Counted from the stretch's first letter, positions 1-14,697 are shown. The stretch is DNA of 64,000 nucleotides from Betaproteobacteria bacterium Ga0077532 (GCA_001464895.1 LNEE01000048.1:62001-126000), one strand, 5' to 3'. Made by a program: numbers and translations. Notes: a model not told the origin generated them from the sequence alone.

Positions 1-1725
1 GGTCGCGTACCCGCCTGCCATCTGGAGGACCGTCACGCCGCCAGCGCCGAGAGCCATGGTGAGGTAGGCAGGGATGAGCTTGCGCTCGAAGCCGAATCGA
101 ACCACATAGTCCTGGGCGTATTGGGGGCTGATCGCCTGGAGAATGCGGATGGAGACCATGTTCTTCGACTTCGTCAGTGCCGTTCGCATGGTGATGGGTC
201 CCTCGAAGGTCCCGTCGTAGTTCTTCGGTTCCCAAGTGGTTGATCCGGTCTCGGACGCATCGAACGACAGCGGGGAGTCGCTGATGACGGTCGCCGGCGT
301 GAAGCCCTTCTCGAGAGCGGCCGAGTACACGAACGGCTTGAAGCTCGAGCCCGGCTGCCGGTATGCCTGGGTCACGCGGTTGTACTTGTTCCTGTTGAAG
401 TCGAAGCCACCGACCAGGGATCGAATGGCGCCGCTCTCGCTGTCCACGGAAACCAGTGCCGCTTCGACCAGCGGCAGTTGGAGGATGTGCCATTGGCCCG
501 CGGCATCGCGGCGTACCCGGGTGCGTGCCCCCCGCCGTAGGCGGCGATCCGGAGGCGCCTTCTCGCCGACCATCTTCTGGGCGAATCGCATGCCTTCCGC
601 TCCCACTGACACGGCGCCAACGCCTCTTGCGAAGAGGGTGGCGCCACGGCTGTCGATGTCGAGCACGATCGCCGGGTAGATGCCGTCGGTTTCGACGTCG
701 TCGTTGAACAGGTCCTCCAGCAACTCGTCAGCGGCATCGGCCGGAAGCTCGACGTGCCCCTCTGCGCCGCGGAAACCATGCCGTCGGTCGTAGTCAAGAA
801 CTCCGTTCCGCAGGGCCGAGTAGGCCGCATCCTGATGGGGGACGGAAAGGGTCGTGTAGACACGAAATCCGGACGTGTAGGCCGCCTCCTGATGCTTCTC
901 GAAGAGTTGCTGGCGGACCATCTCGTTCAGGTGGTCGGCCCGCGTGGCGAACGCCTGTCGATCCTTGCGCACATCCATCTTCGCTGCGACGGCAGTCTCG
1001 AACTGCGCGTCGGAGATGAACCCAAGTTCCCGCATGCGTCGGAGCACGTACTCCTGGCGGATCTTGGCGCGTCGCGGATTGCTGATCGGGTTGAACGTGG
1101 ACGGGGCCTTCGGCAATCCGGCGAGCATGGCGAGTTCCGCGACGCTCAGCTGTTCGAGTGGGCGGCCGAAATAGGTCCGGGCGGCAGCGGCAAACCCGTA
1201 CGCCCGCTGGCCGAGAAATATCTGATTGACGTACAGCTGGAGGATCTCGTCCTTCGACAGGTTGTGCTCGATCTTGAATGCGAGCAGCGTTTCGTTGAAT
1301 TTGCGGGTGAACGTCTTCTCGGAGCTGAGGAAGAAGTTTCTTGCCACCTGCATGGTGATCGTGCTTGCCCCCTGTCGCGCGCCGCCCTGCAGAAAGTTCG
1401 AAAGTGCGGCACGTGCAACGCCGATATAGTCGACGCCGCCGTGTTCATAGAAGCGCTCGTCTTCGGCGGCAATGATTGCCTGCACCATCGGCTTGGGGAC
1501 GTCCTTTATTGCCACCAGTGCCCGACGCTCCTCGCCGAATTCACCGATGAGGGCGCCCTCGCTGCTGAAGATCTGCAAGGGAATCTTGGGCCGGTAGTCG
1601 GTGAGCGACTCCAGCGATGGCAATCCAGGGTACGCAACGACAACTGCATACCCGAGCAGGAGGCCACATGCGGCCAGGAGAGAAGTCAGCAGGAATAGTG
1701 GCAGGAGCCACCAGCGAAGGCGCAT
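1..1725 (-). CDS. mrcA: Penicillin-binding protein 1A, class A (3' end cut by window edge)
   Basis: Bifunctional peptidoglycan synthase: a periplasmic glycosyltransferase plus a transpeptidase, anchored by one N-terminal membrane segment (about residues 5-30). The visible 575 codons show the GT51 glycosyltransferase box EDERFYEHGG near residue 88, QGASTITMQ and the transpeptidase motifs S460-SFK (after RQPG) and S520-K-N. The C-terminal KTG box must lie beyond the left edge, since family members are about 770-850 aa. The ATG at 1725 gives a short basic cytoplasmic tail and a clean membrane anchor. The gene is divergent from pilM, the usual ponA/mrcA-pilM arrangement in beta- and gammaproteobacteria. 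Truncation is by the window, not by mutation. Confidence 0.95.
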   Translation of the reverse strand, partial: MRLRWWLLPLFLLTSLLAACGLLLGYAVVVAYPGLPSLESLTDYRPKIPLQIFSSEGALIGEFGEERRALVAIKDVPKPMVQAIIAAEDERFYEHGGVDYIGVARAALSNFLQGGARQGASTITMQVARNFFLSSEKTFTRKFNETLLAFKIEHNLSKDEILQLYVNQIFLGQRAYGFAAAARTYFGRPLEQLSVAELAMLAGLPKAPSTFNPISNPRRAKIRQEYVLRRMRELGFISDAQFETAVAAKMDVRKDRQAFATRADHLNEMVRQQLFEKHQEAAYTSGFRVYTTLSVPHQDAAYSALRNGVLDYDRRHGFRGAEGHVELPADAADELLEDLFNDDVETDGIYPAIVLDIDSRGATLFARGVGAVSVGAEGMRFAQKMVGEKAPPDRRLRRGARTRVRRDAAGQWHILQLPLVEAALVSVDSESGAIRSLVGGFDFNRNKYNRVTQAYRQPGSSFKPFVYSAALEKGFTPATVISDSPLSFDASETGSTTWEPKNYDGTFEGPITMRTALTKSKNMVSIRILQAISPQYAQDYVVRFGFERKLIPAYLTMALGAGGVTVLQMAGGYAT

Positions 1726-1784
1726 TGGCAAAGTTCGTGCTTGGTGAGGCGCGCGCAGGAACCTTCCGACGCGACGGCATGCGG

Positions 1785-1790
1785 ATTATA
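1785..1790 (-). promoter_or_regulatory. -10 element of the mrcA promoter
   Basis: On the minus strand this reads TATAAT followed by CCGC, 59 bases before the mrcA start. No convincing -35 box was found. The same TATAAT-CCGC layout precedes argS and the cytochrome c gene in this window. Confidence 0.5.
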
Positions 1791-1836
1791 GGCGGTCCCT
1801 CTCATCCGGAATCATTGCGAGAGTACTTTCTCAAGC

Positions 1837-1865
1837 TTGATTTGTAGTTGCCAGTCGTATCTAAT
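1837..1865 (+). promoter_or_regulatory. Candidate sigma-70 promoter of the pil operon
   Basis: TTGATT (1837-1842) and TCTAAT (1860-1865) are separated by 17 bases and end about 32 bases before the chosen pilM ATG. This is one of the few AT-rich stretches nearby. It is a motif match only. Confidence 0.45.
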
Positions 1866-1897
1866 GTGTTTTGGACGTAAATTGGCGTAACTTGTCC

Positions 1898-3010
1898 ATG
1901 CTGAAGGGAAAAGTCGATTTCGCAGCGGTCTCGAGGGTTCTGTCGGAGCTGATGAAGCCGAAAACGCCGCCCCTCATCGGCGTGGACATCAGTTCTTCTT
2001 CAGTCAAGCTCGTCGAGTTGTCTGCAGTGGCGAAAGGCCGATATCGGCTGGAGCGCTACACCATCGAGCCGCTGCCGAAGGATGCAGTGGTCGATGGCAA
2101 TATCATGAACCTCGACGAAGTGGGCGATGCCGTCAAGCGGGGTTGGAAGAAGCTCAACAGCCGAATCAAGAACCTCGCCCTTGCACTCCCTTCTGCGGCC
2201 GTGATCACGAAAAAGATCGTGGTGCCGGCCGGGCAGCGCGAGGAGGATCTCGAAATCCAGGTCGAGACCGAAGCCAATCAGTACATCCCGTTTGCGCTCG
2301 AGGAAGTCAACCTCGATTTCCAGATCCTCGGACCGTCTCCCAACAATCCCGAAGAGGTCGAGGTTCTGATCGCCGCCTCGCGCAAGGAAAAGGTCGAGGA
2401 CCGGGTGGCGGTTGTGGAATCCCAAGGGCTGAAGGCCGTCGTCATGGACATCGATTCCTTCGCCGCCCAGACAGCGTTCGAACTCATCCAGGGGCGATTT
2501 CCCGACGGAGGGGTGGACCAGACCATCGCGCTCGTTGACGTCGGTTCGTCCATGATGAACATCAACGTCTTGCGCAACGGCCAGTCGGTCTACATGCGCG
2601 AACAGCCATTCGGCGGCAATCAGCTCTCGCAGGAGATCCAGCGGACGTTCGGCCTTTCCATCGAAGAAGCCGAGGCCGCGAAGAAGAGTGGCGGTCTTCC
2701 CGAGAACTACGAGCCCGACGTCCTGCGGCCGTTCATGGATACCCTGGCGCTCGAAGTTACCCGCGCGCTCCAGTTCTTCTTCACGTCCACGCAGTACAAC
2801 CAGGTGCATCACATCCTCCTGGCTGGCGGCTGTGCGTCCATCCCCGGGTTGGATGAGGTCGTATCCCGTCGCACCGGTGTGAACACCGTGATCGCGGATC
2901 CTTTCGCGAGCATGGAGAAGGCCTCGAAGATCAAGGAGCGGCAGCTGGCGCAGGATGCGCCGTCGCTCATGGTTGCCTGCGGACTCGCGATGCGAAGATT
3001 CGACGCATGA
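1898..3010 (+). CDS. pilM: Type IV pilus assembly ATPase-like protein PilM
   Basis: Actin-like cytoplasmic protein of the type IV pilus alignment complex; it binds the N-terminal tail of PilN at the inner membrane. The 370-aa product has the family's opening GVDISSSSVKLVEL, the phosphate-loop pair typical of the FtsA/PilM fold (IALVDVGSSMMNINV near residue 220), and LLAGGCASIPGL near residue 315. I chose the ATG at 1898. A TTG at 1871 would add nine residues but has no better ribosome-binding site. It is the first gene of pilMNOPQ, and its stop overlaps the pilN start (ATGA). Confidence 0.95.
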   Translation: MLKGKVDFAAVSRVLSELMKPKTPPLIGVDISSSSVKLVELSAVAKGRYRLERYTIEPLPKDAVVDGNIMNLDEVGDAVKRGWKKLNSRIKNLALALPSAAVITKKIVVPAGQREEDLEIQVETEANQYIPFALEEVNLDFQILGPSPNNPEEVEVLIAASRKEKVEDRVAVVESQGLKAVVMDIDSFAAQTAFELIQGRFPDGGVDQTIALVDVGSSMMNINVLRNGQSVYMREQPFGGNQLSQEIQRTFGLSIEEAEAAKKSGGLPENYEPDVLRPFMDTLALEVTRALQFFFTSTQYNQVHHILLAGGCASIPGLDEVVSRRTGVNTVIADPFASMEKASKIKERQLAQDAPSLMVACGLAMRRFDA

Positions 3011-3600
3011 TCCCAATCAACCTACTACCGCATCGCGAGGAGCGCCGTAAGGAGCAGCGCAAGCGCTTCGTCGGGCTCGCGGCTGTGACCTTCCTGATCG
3101 GCATTGCCATCTGGGGGGCGGTCCACACCTACTTCGGCAACCGCATTCAGACCCAGGTAGGGCGAAACGAGTACCTCCTGAACGAAATCGCGATCCTCGA
3201 TCGCCAGATCGAGGAGATCAAGAAGCTCAAGGAGCAGACCGAAGCCTTGCTGGGTCGCAAGCAGGTCGTCGAATCGCTGCAGTCCAATCGGTCGGAGACC
3301 GTCAGGCTCCTGGATCAGTTGGTTCGGCAGATTCCTGACGGCGTCTACCTCAAGTCGGTCAAGCAGACCGGGAACCGCGTGAACATCTCGGGCTACGCGT
3401 CTTCCAACGCCAGGGTATCGACGCTCATGCGAAACCTGGAGGCTTCCCCCTGGCTGGAGGCTCCGAGTCTGGTCGAGATCAAGGCGGCGATCGTCGACAA
3501 GCAGCAGCAGAACGAATTCATCGTCAATGTGAACCTCACTCGCGATAAGGCTGATTCGACAGACGCGAGCCAGGGACAGAAGAAGCCTCCGAAAGGCTGA
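3007..3600 (+). CDS. pilN: Type IV pilus inner-membrane assembly protein PilN
   Basis: Bitopic protein that links cytoplasmic PilM to periplasmic PilO and PilP. The N-terminus MIPINLLPHREERRK contains the conserved INLLPYR-like PilM-binding motif. It is followed by one membrane segment (about residues 23-42), a coiled coil (45-95) and a ferredoxin-like periplasmic domain (about 100-180). Length 197 aa is typical. The start overlaps pilM by four bases and pilO follows after five bases. Confidence 0.94.
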   Translation: MIPINLLPHREERRKEQRKRFVGLAAVTFLIGIAIWGAVHTYFGNRIQTQVGRNEYLLNEIAILDRQIEEIKKLKEQTEALLGRKQVVESLQSNRSETVRLLDQLVRQIPDGVYLKSVKQTGNRVNISGYASSNARVSTLMRNLEASPWLEAPSLVEIKAAIVDKQQQNEFIVNVNLTRDKADSTDASQGQKKPPKG

Positions 3601-3605
3601 TCCCC

Positions 3606-4244
3606 ATGACACTCGACGATCTCAAGAGGCTCAACCCCCGGGATATCGGAAACTGGCCGGTACTGCCGAAGCTGGGTGTGCTCTTGCTCGCGCTTCTGCT
3701 GATCGTCGCGGCGAGCTACTGGTTCGACTGGCGCCTGCAGGCCGAGGAACTCGCTGCTGCCCGCCAGCAGGAACTGGATCTGCGCGACACCTTCCGGAAG
3801 AAGAAGGGGCAGGCAATCAACCGCGATGCCTACAAGAAGCAACTCGCGGACATCGAGCAGGCGTTCGGTGCGATGTTGAAGCAGCTGCCGAACAAGGCGG
3901 AGATGGAAGCCCTCCTGACCGACATCAACCAGGCCGGCCTGGGTCGGGGCCTGCAGTTCACGCTGTTCCGCCCGGCGCAGCAGGAGACCATGTCCGAGTT
4001 CTACGCCGAGTTGCCCATCACGATCCGCGTCATCGGCGCGTACCATGACATCGGGGCATTCGCGAGCGACGTGTCGCAGCTCTCGCGGATCGTCACGCTG
4101 AACGACATTGGCGTCGCGTACGACAAGGAGGGCAATCTGACCCTTGACGCGACGGCCAAAACCTACCGATATCTGGACCAGAGTGAGCTCGAGGCTCAGA
4201 AGCGGAAGGAGAAGGACGCCAAGGCGGGGGCCAAGAAGAAATGA
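3606..4244 (+). CDS. pilO: Type IV pilus inner-membrane assembly protein PilO
   Basis: Partner of PilN in the inner-membrane alignment subcomplex. The 212-aa protein has a short cytoplasmic start, one membrane helix (about residues 20-38, LGVLLLALLLIVAASYWF), a coiled-coil stretch, and a periplasmic ferredoxin-like domain; FTLFRPAQQE near residue 120 is characteristic. The C-terminus is lysine-rich (DAKAGAKKK). The stop overlaps the pilP start in ATGATG. Confidence 0.93.
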   Translation: MTLDDLKRLNPRDIGNWPVLPKLGVLLLALLLIVAASYWFDWRLQAEELAAARQQELDLRDTFRKKKGQAINRDAYKKQLADIEQAFGAMLKQLPNKAEMEALLTDINQAGLGRGLQFTLFRPAQQETMSEFYAELPITIRVIGAYHDIGAFASDVSQLSRIVTLNDIGVAYDKEGNLTLDATAKTYRYLDQSELEAQKRKEKDAKAGAKKK

Positions 4245-4774
4245 TGAGGCGCGCTTGGAGTGTTCTTCTCGTCCTCGGTTTGTCCGCCTGTGGTGGCGAC
4301 GAATACCAGGATCTCCGCCAGTTCGTGAACGATTCCGGCAATGATCTCCGCGGGCGGGTGGACCCGCTCCCCGAGATGACGCCTTACCAGCCGTTCTCGT
4401 ACGAGGCCTACGATCTGCCGGACCCCTTCCGTCCCCGGAAGCCCGAGGCGACCGAGAAGGGCGACAGCGAGAGGCCCAGCCAGGCGAGCGAGTTGCGTCG
4501 CAAGGAGGCGCTGGAAGCTTATCCGCTCGAAAGCTTGAAGATGGTCGGAACTCTGCAGGACAAGGCCAAGAAGATGTTCGCCCTCATCAAGACCCCCGAG
4601 GGCAATCTGTACCAGGTGAAGAACGGCAACTATATCGGCCAGAATTTCGGCATCGTGTCGGTCATAACGGAAACGTCGATCACGCTCAAGGAGGTGGTGC
4701 AAGACGCCTCTGGAGTCTGGACCGAGCGTACGAGCAGCCTGCAGTTGCTCGATGAAGAGGAGTCGAAGCGATGA
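4241..4774 (+). CDS. pilP: Type IV pilus lipoprotein PilP
   Basis: Inner-membrane-attached lipoprotein that bridges PilN/PilO to the outer-membrane secretin PilQ. The 177-aa precursor has a lipoprotein signal peptide with lipobox LSAC at about residues 14-17. A disordered region with DPFRP follows, then the C-terminal beta-sandwich (ESLKMVGTL..., GNLYQVKNGNYIGQNFG) that contacts the secretin N domains. It overlaps pilQ by four bases (ATGA). Confidence 0.93.
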   Translation: MMRRAWSVLLVLGLSACGGDEYQDLRQFVNDSGNDLRGRVDPLPEMTPYQPFSYEAYDLPDPFRPRKPEATEKGDSERPSQASELRRKEALEAYPLESLKMVGTLQDKAKKMFALIKTPEGNLYQVKNGNYIGQNFGIVSVITETSITLKEVVQDASGVWTERTSSLQLLDEEESKR

Positions 4775-6939
4775 GAACCTCCGGGGCGGCCTTGTGCCGC
4801 ATCATTTTTACCGCGGTGCTGGCCCTGGCCGCGCTGCCTTCCTGGGGGGCGAAGCCGGCGACCGACCCGTCGTCCTCCACGGCGACGAATTCGATCGATG
4901 CAGTGGAAGTCCTGTCGGGGCAGGGTGGGCTCGTCCTGGTGAAGATCACCATGAAGCAACCGCTCGCGGCGCTGCCAGCCAGCTTTGCCATCAACAACCC
5001 GCCCCGTATCGCATTCGATTTCCCCAACACCACCAACGGCCTCGGCAAGTCCAGTCAGGAGATCGGCAACACCGAACTGCGCTCCGTGCGGATCGGGCAA
5101 TCGGGCGGTCGGGCGCGGGTGGTTCTCAATCTGACCCGGCCGGTGAAGTACGACGCTCAGTTGGACGGCAAGATCCTCTCGATCAACCTGCAGGCTGGTG
5201 GAGGTGCGTCTCAGAACAATGTCGCGAGCGCCTCTGAAAGCACCCACTTCGCTTCGGGCAAGCCGAACGTCCCCCACGCCCTGCTGAATCTCGACTTCCG
5301 CCGAGGCAAGACGGGTGAGGGTCAGGTCGTCATCGACCTTTCGGATAGCACCACCGGCATCGACATCCGCCGCCAGGGCAAATCCGTCGTGGTCGACTTC
5401 CTGCAGGCGGAGATCCCGGCGAATCTCCAGCGGAAGATGGATGTGGCTGACTTCGCGACACCCGTCGACATCGTCGAGGCATCGCGCCAGGGCTCCAACG
5501 CCCGCGTCGTGATTTCGCCCCACGGGAACTGGGAGCACTCGGCCTACCAGACCGACAACCGACTCATCGTCGAGGTGAAACGGGTCATCGAGGATCCGAC
5601 GAAGATCGGCGCCGCATCGGGGCGGGGCTACGTCGGCGACAAGCTGTCGCTGAACTTTCAGAATATCGAGGTCCGGGCTGTTTTGCAGGTGATCGCCGAC
5701 TTCACGGGGCTCAATATCATCACGAGCGACACGGTCGCCGGGAACCTCACTCTGCGTCTGAAGGATGTCCCGTGGGATCAGGCCCTGGACATCATTCTGC
5801 AATCGAAGGGGCTCGATCTGCGGAAGAATGGGAGCGTCGTCTGGATCGCACCTCGCGACGAACTCACGACCAAGGAGAAGCTCGCTCTCGAGGCGCAGCA
5901 GCAGCTCCAGGAACTCGAGCCGACGAGGACCGAAAGCTTCCAGCTGAACTACATGAAGGCGCAGTCGCTTCACTTGATGATGTCCGATCCGAACCAGCGC
6001 CTGCTGACGAAGCGAGGTAGCGCTGTCGTAGACCCGAGATCGAACACCATCTTCGTGCAGGACACCCCGTCGAAGCTGGAAGAAATCGCGGCGCTCATCA
6101 AGAAGATCGATATCGCGGTGCGCCAGGTGATGATCGAGGCACGGATCGTCGAGGCCTCCGACACCTTCGGCCGATCGATCGGTGCACGCCTCGGTACGCT
6201 CAGTCTGGGCGCCGGAGCGGGCTTCCAGCCGCTCGGAGGTGACCGGGTTCGCATGAACGTCGGCGGCAACGTACGAAGTGTCGGCGTGCAGACCGGTCAG
6301 GCTCAGGACTACGCGGGCAGCTTCTTCCCGGATTCCCTGGCAGTGAACCTTCCGGCGCCGGCGCTGAGTGCCGGCAGTGGATCCGCAGGGGCGTTCACGT
6401 TCTCCCTCTTCAATCCCAGCCAGACGCGCTTCCTGAACCTGGAGATCTCGGCGCTGCAACTCGATGCGCGCGGCAAGCTGATTTCCAGCCCTCGCGTGAT
6501 CACCGCCGACAACATCGAGGCGGGTATCGAGCAGGGGACCGAAATACCCTACCAGATGGCGACGGCATCCGGCGCCACCAGCATCAGCTTCCGGAAGGCG
6601 ACGCTGTCGCTCAAGGTGAAGCCGCAGATCACTCCCGACGACAACGTGATCATGAAGCTCGATGTCCATAAGGACAGCATCGGCGTGACCACGAACGCCG
6701 GTCCTGCGATCGACACGAAGCAGGTCACAACCGAAGTGCTGGTGGAGAACGGTGGCACGGTGGGCATCGGTGGCATCTACACCCAGGACGAGACGACGCA
6801 GCAGAGCAAGATCCCCATCCTCGGTGACATCCCGATCATCGGGTTCTTCTTCCGGAACGAACGTCGATTCAACGACCGTCGCGAGCTTCTGGTGTTCGTG
6901 ACGCCGCGAATCCTCAAGGAAAACCTCACGCTTCGCTGA
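4771..6939 (+). CDS. pilQ: Type IV pilus outer-membrane secretin PilQ
   Basis: Forms the outer-membrane gate for the pilus. The 722-aa precursor shows a Sec signal peptide (cleavage likely after SWG-A near residue 26), two AMIN domains (about 40-130 and 170-265), a secretin N0/STN domain (LNFQNIEVRAVLQVIADF, about 290-360), an N1 domain, and the C-terminal secretin barrel with VENGGTVGIGGIY and KIPILGDIPIIGFFF. It is the last pil gene; 75 bases separate its stop from the earliest possible aroK start. Confidence 0.95.
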   Translation: MRTSGAALCRIIFTAVLALAALPSWGAKPATDPSSSTATNSIDAVEVLSGQGGLVLVKITMKQPLAALPASFAINNPPRIAFDFPNTTNGLGKSSQEIGNTELRSVRIGQSGGRARVVLNLTRPVKYDAQLDGKILSINLQAGGGASQNNVASASESTHFASGKPNVPHALLNLDFRRGKTGEGQVVIDLSDSTTGIDIRRQGKSVVVDFLQAEIPANLQRKMDVADFATPVDIVEASRQGSNARVVISPHGNWEHSAYQTDNRLIVEVKRVIEDPTKIGAASGRGYVGDKLSLNFQNIEVRAVLQVIADFTGLNIITSDTVAGNLTLRLKDVPWDQALDIILQSKGLDLRKNGSVVWIAPRDELTTKEKLALEAQQQLQELEPTRTESFQLNYMKAQSLHLMMSDPNQRLLTKRGSAVVDPRSNTIFVQDTPSKLEEIAALIKKIDIAVRQVMIEARIVEASDTFGRSIGARLGTLSLGAGAGFQPLGGDRVRMNVGGNVRSVGVQTGQAQDYAGSFFPDSLAVNLPAPALSAGSGSAGAFTFSLFNPSQTRFLNLEISALQLDARGKLISSPRVITADNIEAGIEQGTEIPYQMATASGATSISFRKATLSLKVKPQITPDDNVIMKLDVHKDSIGVTTNAGPAIDTKQVTTEVLVENGGTVGIGGIYTQDETTQQSKIPILGDIPIIGFFFRNERRFNDRRELLVFVTPRILKENLTLR

Positions 6940-7044
6940 CGTGAATCTCCACCGTGCGCCGGGGCACGTCCGGCAAGCGGTGGGGCGCAGTCGCAGGACG
7001 GTCCTGCCTACTGCATGGCGGAGCGACGGGCTAGAATCCAGCCC

Positions 7045-7626
7045 ATGGATGATCCGACTCCGTTTCCGGTCCAGGGCCCAGTCCCGCACGGGAACATCTT
7101 TCTCGTGGGGCTGATGGGTGCCGGCAAGACGTCCGTCGGCAAGCTCCTCGCCAAGCGCCTTTCGATGTCCTTCCTCGACTCCGATCACGAGATCGAGGCC
7201 CGGACGGGCGTCAAGATTCCCGTGATCTTCGAGATCGAAGGTGAGGCTGGCTTCCGCGCGCGAGAAGCCGCCGTCATCGACGAGCTCACCCGCCTCGACG
7301 GCGTCGTGCTTGCGACGGGTGGCGGCGCAGTCCTCGACCCGGCCAACCGCGCCGCCCTGCACTCGCGGGGGACCGTCATCTATCTCCGCGCGAACGTCGA
7401 CGAACTCTGGAACCGCACCCGGCACGACCGCAGCCGGCCGTTGCTTCAGACCGCGGATCCTCGCGCACGACTGGCGGAGCTCCTGGTCGTCCGCGATCCC
7501 CTCTACCGCGAGGCAGCCCACGTGATCGCCGACACCGGGATCCAGAGCCTGCGCACGTTGGTGGCCCGCCTGGAGGCGACACTCCTCGCCCGCGGCGTCG
7601 CCTCACAAGGAACCCACCAATGCTGA
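7045..7626 (+). CDS. aroK: Shikimate kinase
   Basis: Phosphorylates shikimate with ATP in aromatic amino acid biosynthesis. The Walker A motif [12 protein letters not shown] starts near residue 18. Shikimate-binding [12 protein letters not shown], the GGGAV loop and the lid with RPLL are all present. I start at the ATG at 7045; an in-frame ATG at 7015 would add ten residues across a TAGAAT element (7032-7037) that looks like a -10 box. The stop lies inside the first codons of aroB (7-base overlap), so the pair is probably coupled. Confidence 0.94.
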   Translation: MDDPTPFPVQGPVPHGNIFLVGLMGAGKTSVGKLLAKRLSMSFLDSDHEIEARTGVKIPVIFEIEGEAGFRAREAAVIDELTRLDGVVLATGGGAVLDPANRAALHSRGTVIYLRANVDELWNRTRHDRSRPLLQTADPRARLAELLVVRDPLYREAAHVIADTGIQSLRTLVARLEATLLARGVASQGTHQC

Positions 7627-8708
7627 CCACCACTGTCGGGCTGGGCGATCGGGCCTACCCCATCTACATCGGCTCCGGCCTCATCGACCAGGCGGATCTC
7701 TTCACCCGCCACATGCCGCAGAAGCGCGCCGCTCTGGTGACGAACGACACGGTCGCGGAGCTCTACCTTCCGCGTCTGCAGGCGGTGCTGGAGAGTGCGG
7801 GCGTCTCCGTTCTTCCGATCGTCGTCCGCGATGGCGAGGCCTTCAAGACGTGGGAAACCCTCAATGCCATCTACGACGCGTTGCTGTCGGCGCGCTGTGA
7901 AAGACGCACCACCCTGATCGCACTGGGCGGCGGCGTCGTCGGGGACATCACCGGATTCGCCGCAGCGACCTACCTTCGCGGTGTCCCGTTCATCCAGGTG
8001 CCGACGACGCTGCTCGCGCAGGTGGATTCATCGGTGGGCGGGAAGACGGCCATCAACCATCCACTCGGCAAGAACATGATCGGCGCGTTCTACCAGCCCG
8101 CCGCCGTGATCGCCGACCTTGCCACCCTCTCGACCCTGCCGCCGCGGGAGTTGTCCGCCGGCTTGGCGGAGGTGATCAAGTACGGGTTCCTGGGCGACCG
8201 CGATTTCATCGACTGGCTGGATGCCCACCTCGAAGCGTTGCTTGCCCGCGATCCAGCGGCCCTGGCCTTCGCGGTCGAGCGCTGTTGCCGGAACAAGGCC
8301 GACATCGTCGCCCGCGACGAGCGCGAGACCGGTGACCGTGCGTTGCTGAATCTTGGACACACGTTCGGGCACGCCATCGAGGCGGCGCTCGGATTCGGCC
8401 GATGGCTGCATGGCGAGGCCGTCGGTGCCGGCATGGTGCTGGCCGCCCGGACGTCCCGGCAGTTGGGCCATCTCGACGACGCCGACGTGGCGCGCGTCAC
8501 GGCCATGGTGGCCCGGGCCGGATTGCCCGTCACGCCACCGCACCTCGATATCGCGCAATGGCTCGACCTCATGGGGCACGACAAGAAAGTGGAAGGCGGG
8601 CGGCTGAGATTCGTTCTGCTGAAGTCGCTCGGCCAGGCCTACGTCGATGCCGCGGTCCCGCGGCCTGTACTCGAGGAAGTCCTGGCCGGCGCTGCGGTCG
8701 ATGCGTGA
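7620..8708 (+). CDS. aroB: 3-dehydroquinate synthase
   Basis: NAD- and metal-dependent cyclisation of DAHP to 3-dehydroquinate, the second step of the shikimate pathway. The 362-aa length is normal. Diagnostic stretches are [35 protein letters not shown] and the metal-binding HTFGHAIEA...[10 protein letters not shown]. It overlaps aroK upstream and dgt downstream (8 bases). Confidence 0.96.
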   Translation: MLTTTVGLGDRAYPIYIGSGLIDQADLFTRHMPQKRAALVTNDTVAELYLPRLQAVLESAGVSVLPIVVRDGEAFKTWETLNAIYDALLSARCERRTTLIALGGGVVGDITGFAAATYLRGVPFIQVPTTLLAQVDSSVGGKTAINHPLGKNMIGAFYQPAAVIADLATLSTLPPRELSAGLAEVIKYGFLGDRDFIDWLDAHLEALLARDPAALAFAVERCCRNKADIVARDERETGDRALLNLGHTFGHAIEAALGFGRWLHGEAVGAGMVLAARTSRQLGHLDDADVARVTAMVARAGLPVTPPHLDIAQWLDLMGHDKKVEGGRLRFVLLKSLGQAYVDAAVPRPVLEEVLAGAAVDA

Positions 8709-9822
8709 CCTCGCGCCGTATGCTGCCCGGGGGGAAACGTCGCGCGGACGCGCGCTTCCGGAACCTCCCCCCGATGGCCGTACGGAGTATCAGCGCGACC
8801 GCGACCGCATCGTCCACTCCACCGCGTTCCGGCGCCTCGAGTACAAGACCCAGGTCTTCGTGAACCACGAAGGCGATCTCTTCCGGACCAGACTCACGCA
8901 CTCGATCGAAGTCGCCCAGATTGCGCGCTCGGTGGCACGCAACCTGGGCCTCAACGAGGATCTCGTCGAAGCGATCTCCCTCGCCCACGATCTCGGGCAC
9001 ACGCCGTTCGGACACGCGGGGCAGGATGCCTTGAACGAATGCATGCGCGAGCACGGCGGGTTCGAGCACAACCTCCAATCGTTGCGCGTGGTCGACCATC
9101 TCGAGAGTCGCTACGGCGCCTTCGATGGCCTCAATCTCACGTTCGAGACGCGCGAAGGCATCCTCAAGCACTGCTCCGTCCGAAACGCCGAAACCCTCGG
9201 TGCGCTCGGCGAGCGGTTCCTCCGGCGGCGCCAACCGGGGCTCGAGGCGCAACTCGCGAATCTGGCCGACGAACTCGCCTACAACAACCATGACGTCGAC
9301 GACGGCCTGCGCTCCGGGCTCATCGATATCGAAGGGCTGTCGACGGAGCCCCTGTTCCGCCGGCACCTCGACGAGGTGGGACGGCTGTATCCGGATCTCC
9401 GCGATCGCCGGCGCATCCACGAGACCGTCCGCCGGATGATCAACTTCCTCGTCTCGGACCTCATCCGGGAAAGCACCGATCGGATTGCCCGGGCGGCGCC
9501 CGCTTCGATCGAGGAAGTCCGCGAGGCGCCGCCGCTCATTGCCTTCGGGGCGCAGGTGCACGAAGAGCAGCAGTCCCTGAAGCGCTTCCTGCGCGAACGC
9601 CTCTATCGCCACTTCCGGGTGGCGCGCATGGCGGCGAAGTCACGGCGCATCGTCCAGGAACTCTTCGCCGCCTTCCTGTCCGATCGCCGTCTCCTGCCAC
9701 CCGAGTTCCAGGGCCGAGCCGACGCCGAAGGGGTCCGGGCCATCGCGGACTACATCGCCGGGATGACCGACCGGTACGCCATCCTGGAGCACCGCCGCCT
9801 CTTCGCGATCGAGAATCTCTGA
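8701..9822 (+). CDS. dgt: Deoxyguanosinetriphosphate triphosphohydrolase-like HD protein
   Basis: HD-domain phosphohydrolase that converts dGTP (or other dNTPs) to the nucleoside and triphosphate. The 373-aa product is of the shorter dGTPase-like type 2 class. Motifs seen: [50 protein letters not shown] (the HD pair) and YNNHDVDDG. The ATG at 8701 overlaps the aroB end; an earlier in-frame GTG-type start at 8647 lies deep inside aroB and is less likely. aroKB-dgt is a common betaproteobacterial order. Confidence 0.9.
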   Translation: MRDLAPYAARGETSRGRALPEPPPDGRTEYQRDRDRIVHSTAFRRLEYKTQVFVNHEGDLFRTRLTHSIEVAQIARSVARNLGLNEDLVEAISLAHDLGHTPFGHAGQDALNECMREHGGFEHNLQSLRVVDHLESRYGAFDGLNLTFETREGILKHCSVRNAETLGALGERFLRRRQPGLEAQLANLADELAYNNHDVDDGLRSGLIDIEGLSTEPLFRRHLDEVGRLYPDLRDRRRIHETVRRMINFLVSDLIRESTDRIARAAPASIEEVREAPPLIAFGAQVHEEQQSLKRFLRERLYRHFRVARMAAKSRRIVQELFAAFLSDRRLLPPEFQGRADAEGVRAIADYIAGMTDRYAILEHRRLFAIENL

Positions 9823-9900
9823 CGCAGCGCACCACATCGGCCCTGCTCCGGTTGAAGCAGCGAGCCGCCTCGCGTTACCATCCGATCCCTTACGCCCTGT

Positions 9901-9976
9901 GAAAACGTCGTGTTTTCCGGGGCCTGGCGCACACAGCCGTTGCCGAGACCGCCCCGCCGTTGCGGAGACCGCCCAC
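9901..9976 (+). repeat. gltB leader: inverted repeat and 20-bp tandem repeat
   Basis: The 203-base gap between dgt and gltB holds the inverted repeat GAAAAC-N5-GTTTTC (9901-9917). It also holds two adjacent 20-base units (9937-9956 and 9957-9976, starting CCGTTGC and containing GAGACCGCCC) that differ at only three positions. They end 49 bases before gltB. They could be regulator sites or a neutral slippage duplication. Confidence 0.5.
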
Positions 9977-10025
9977 GGCAGGTGGCGCCTGGACGACGCC
10001 GAGCAGCAATTCGAAGAGGTTAGCC

Positions 10026-14647
<4,622 letters not shown>

Positions 14648-14669
<22 letters not shown>

Positions 14670-14697
14670 TAATTGGGAAGCAGGCTCGCTGCGTAGT
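14648..14697 (+). repeat. Tandem duplication of the gltB 3' end
   Basis: A 23-base unit (14648-14670, containing the last gltB codons and its TAG stop) is repeated exactly at 14675-14697, a period of 27 bases. The second copy is outside the reading frame and carries a second in-register stop. It looks like a recent slippage event. Confidence 0.85.

Noticed and set aside
4630-7521. 963-codon minus-strand frame across pilP/pilQ/aroK
   Set aside because: Shadow of three well-recognised plus-strand genes; it crosses their boundaries and shows no motif.
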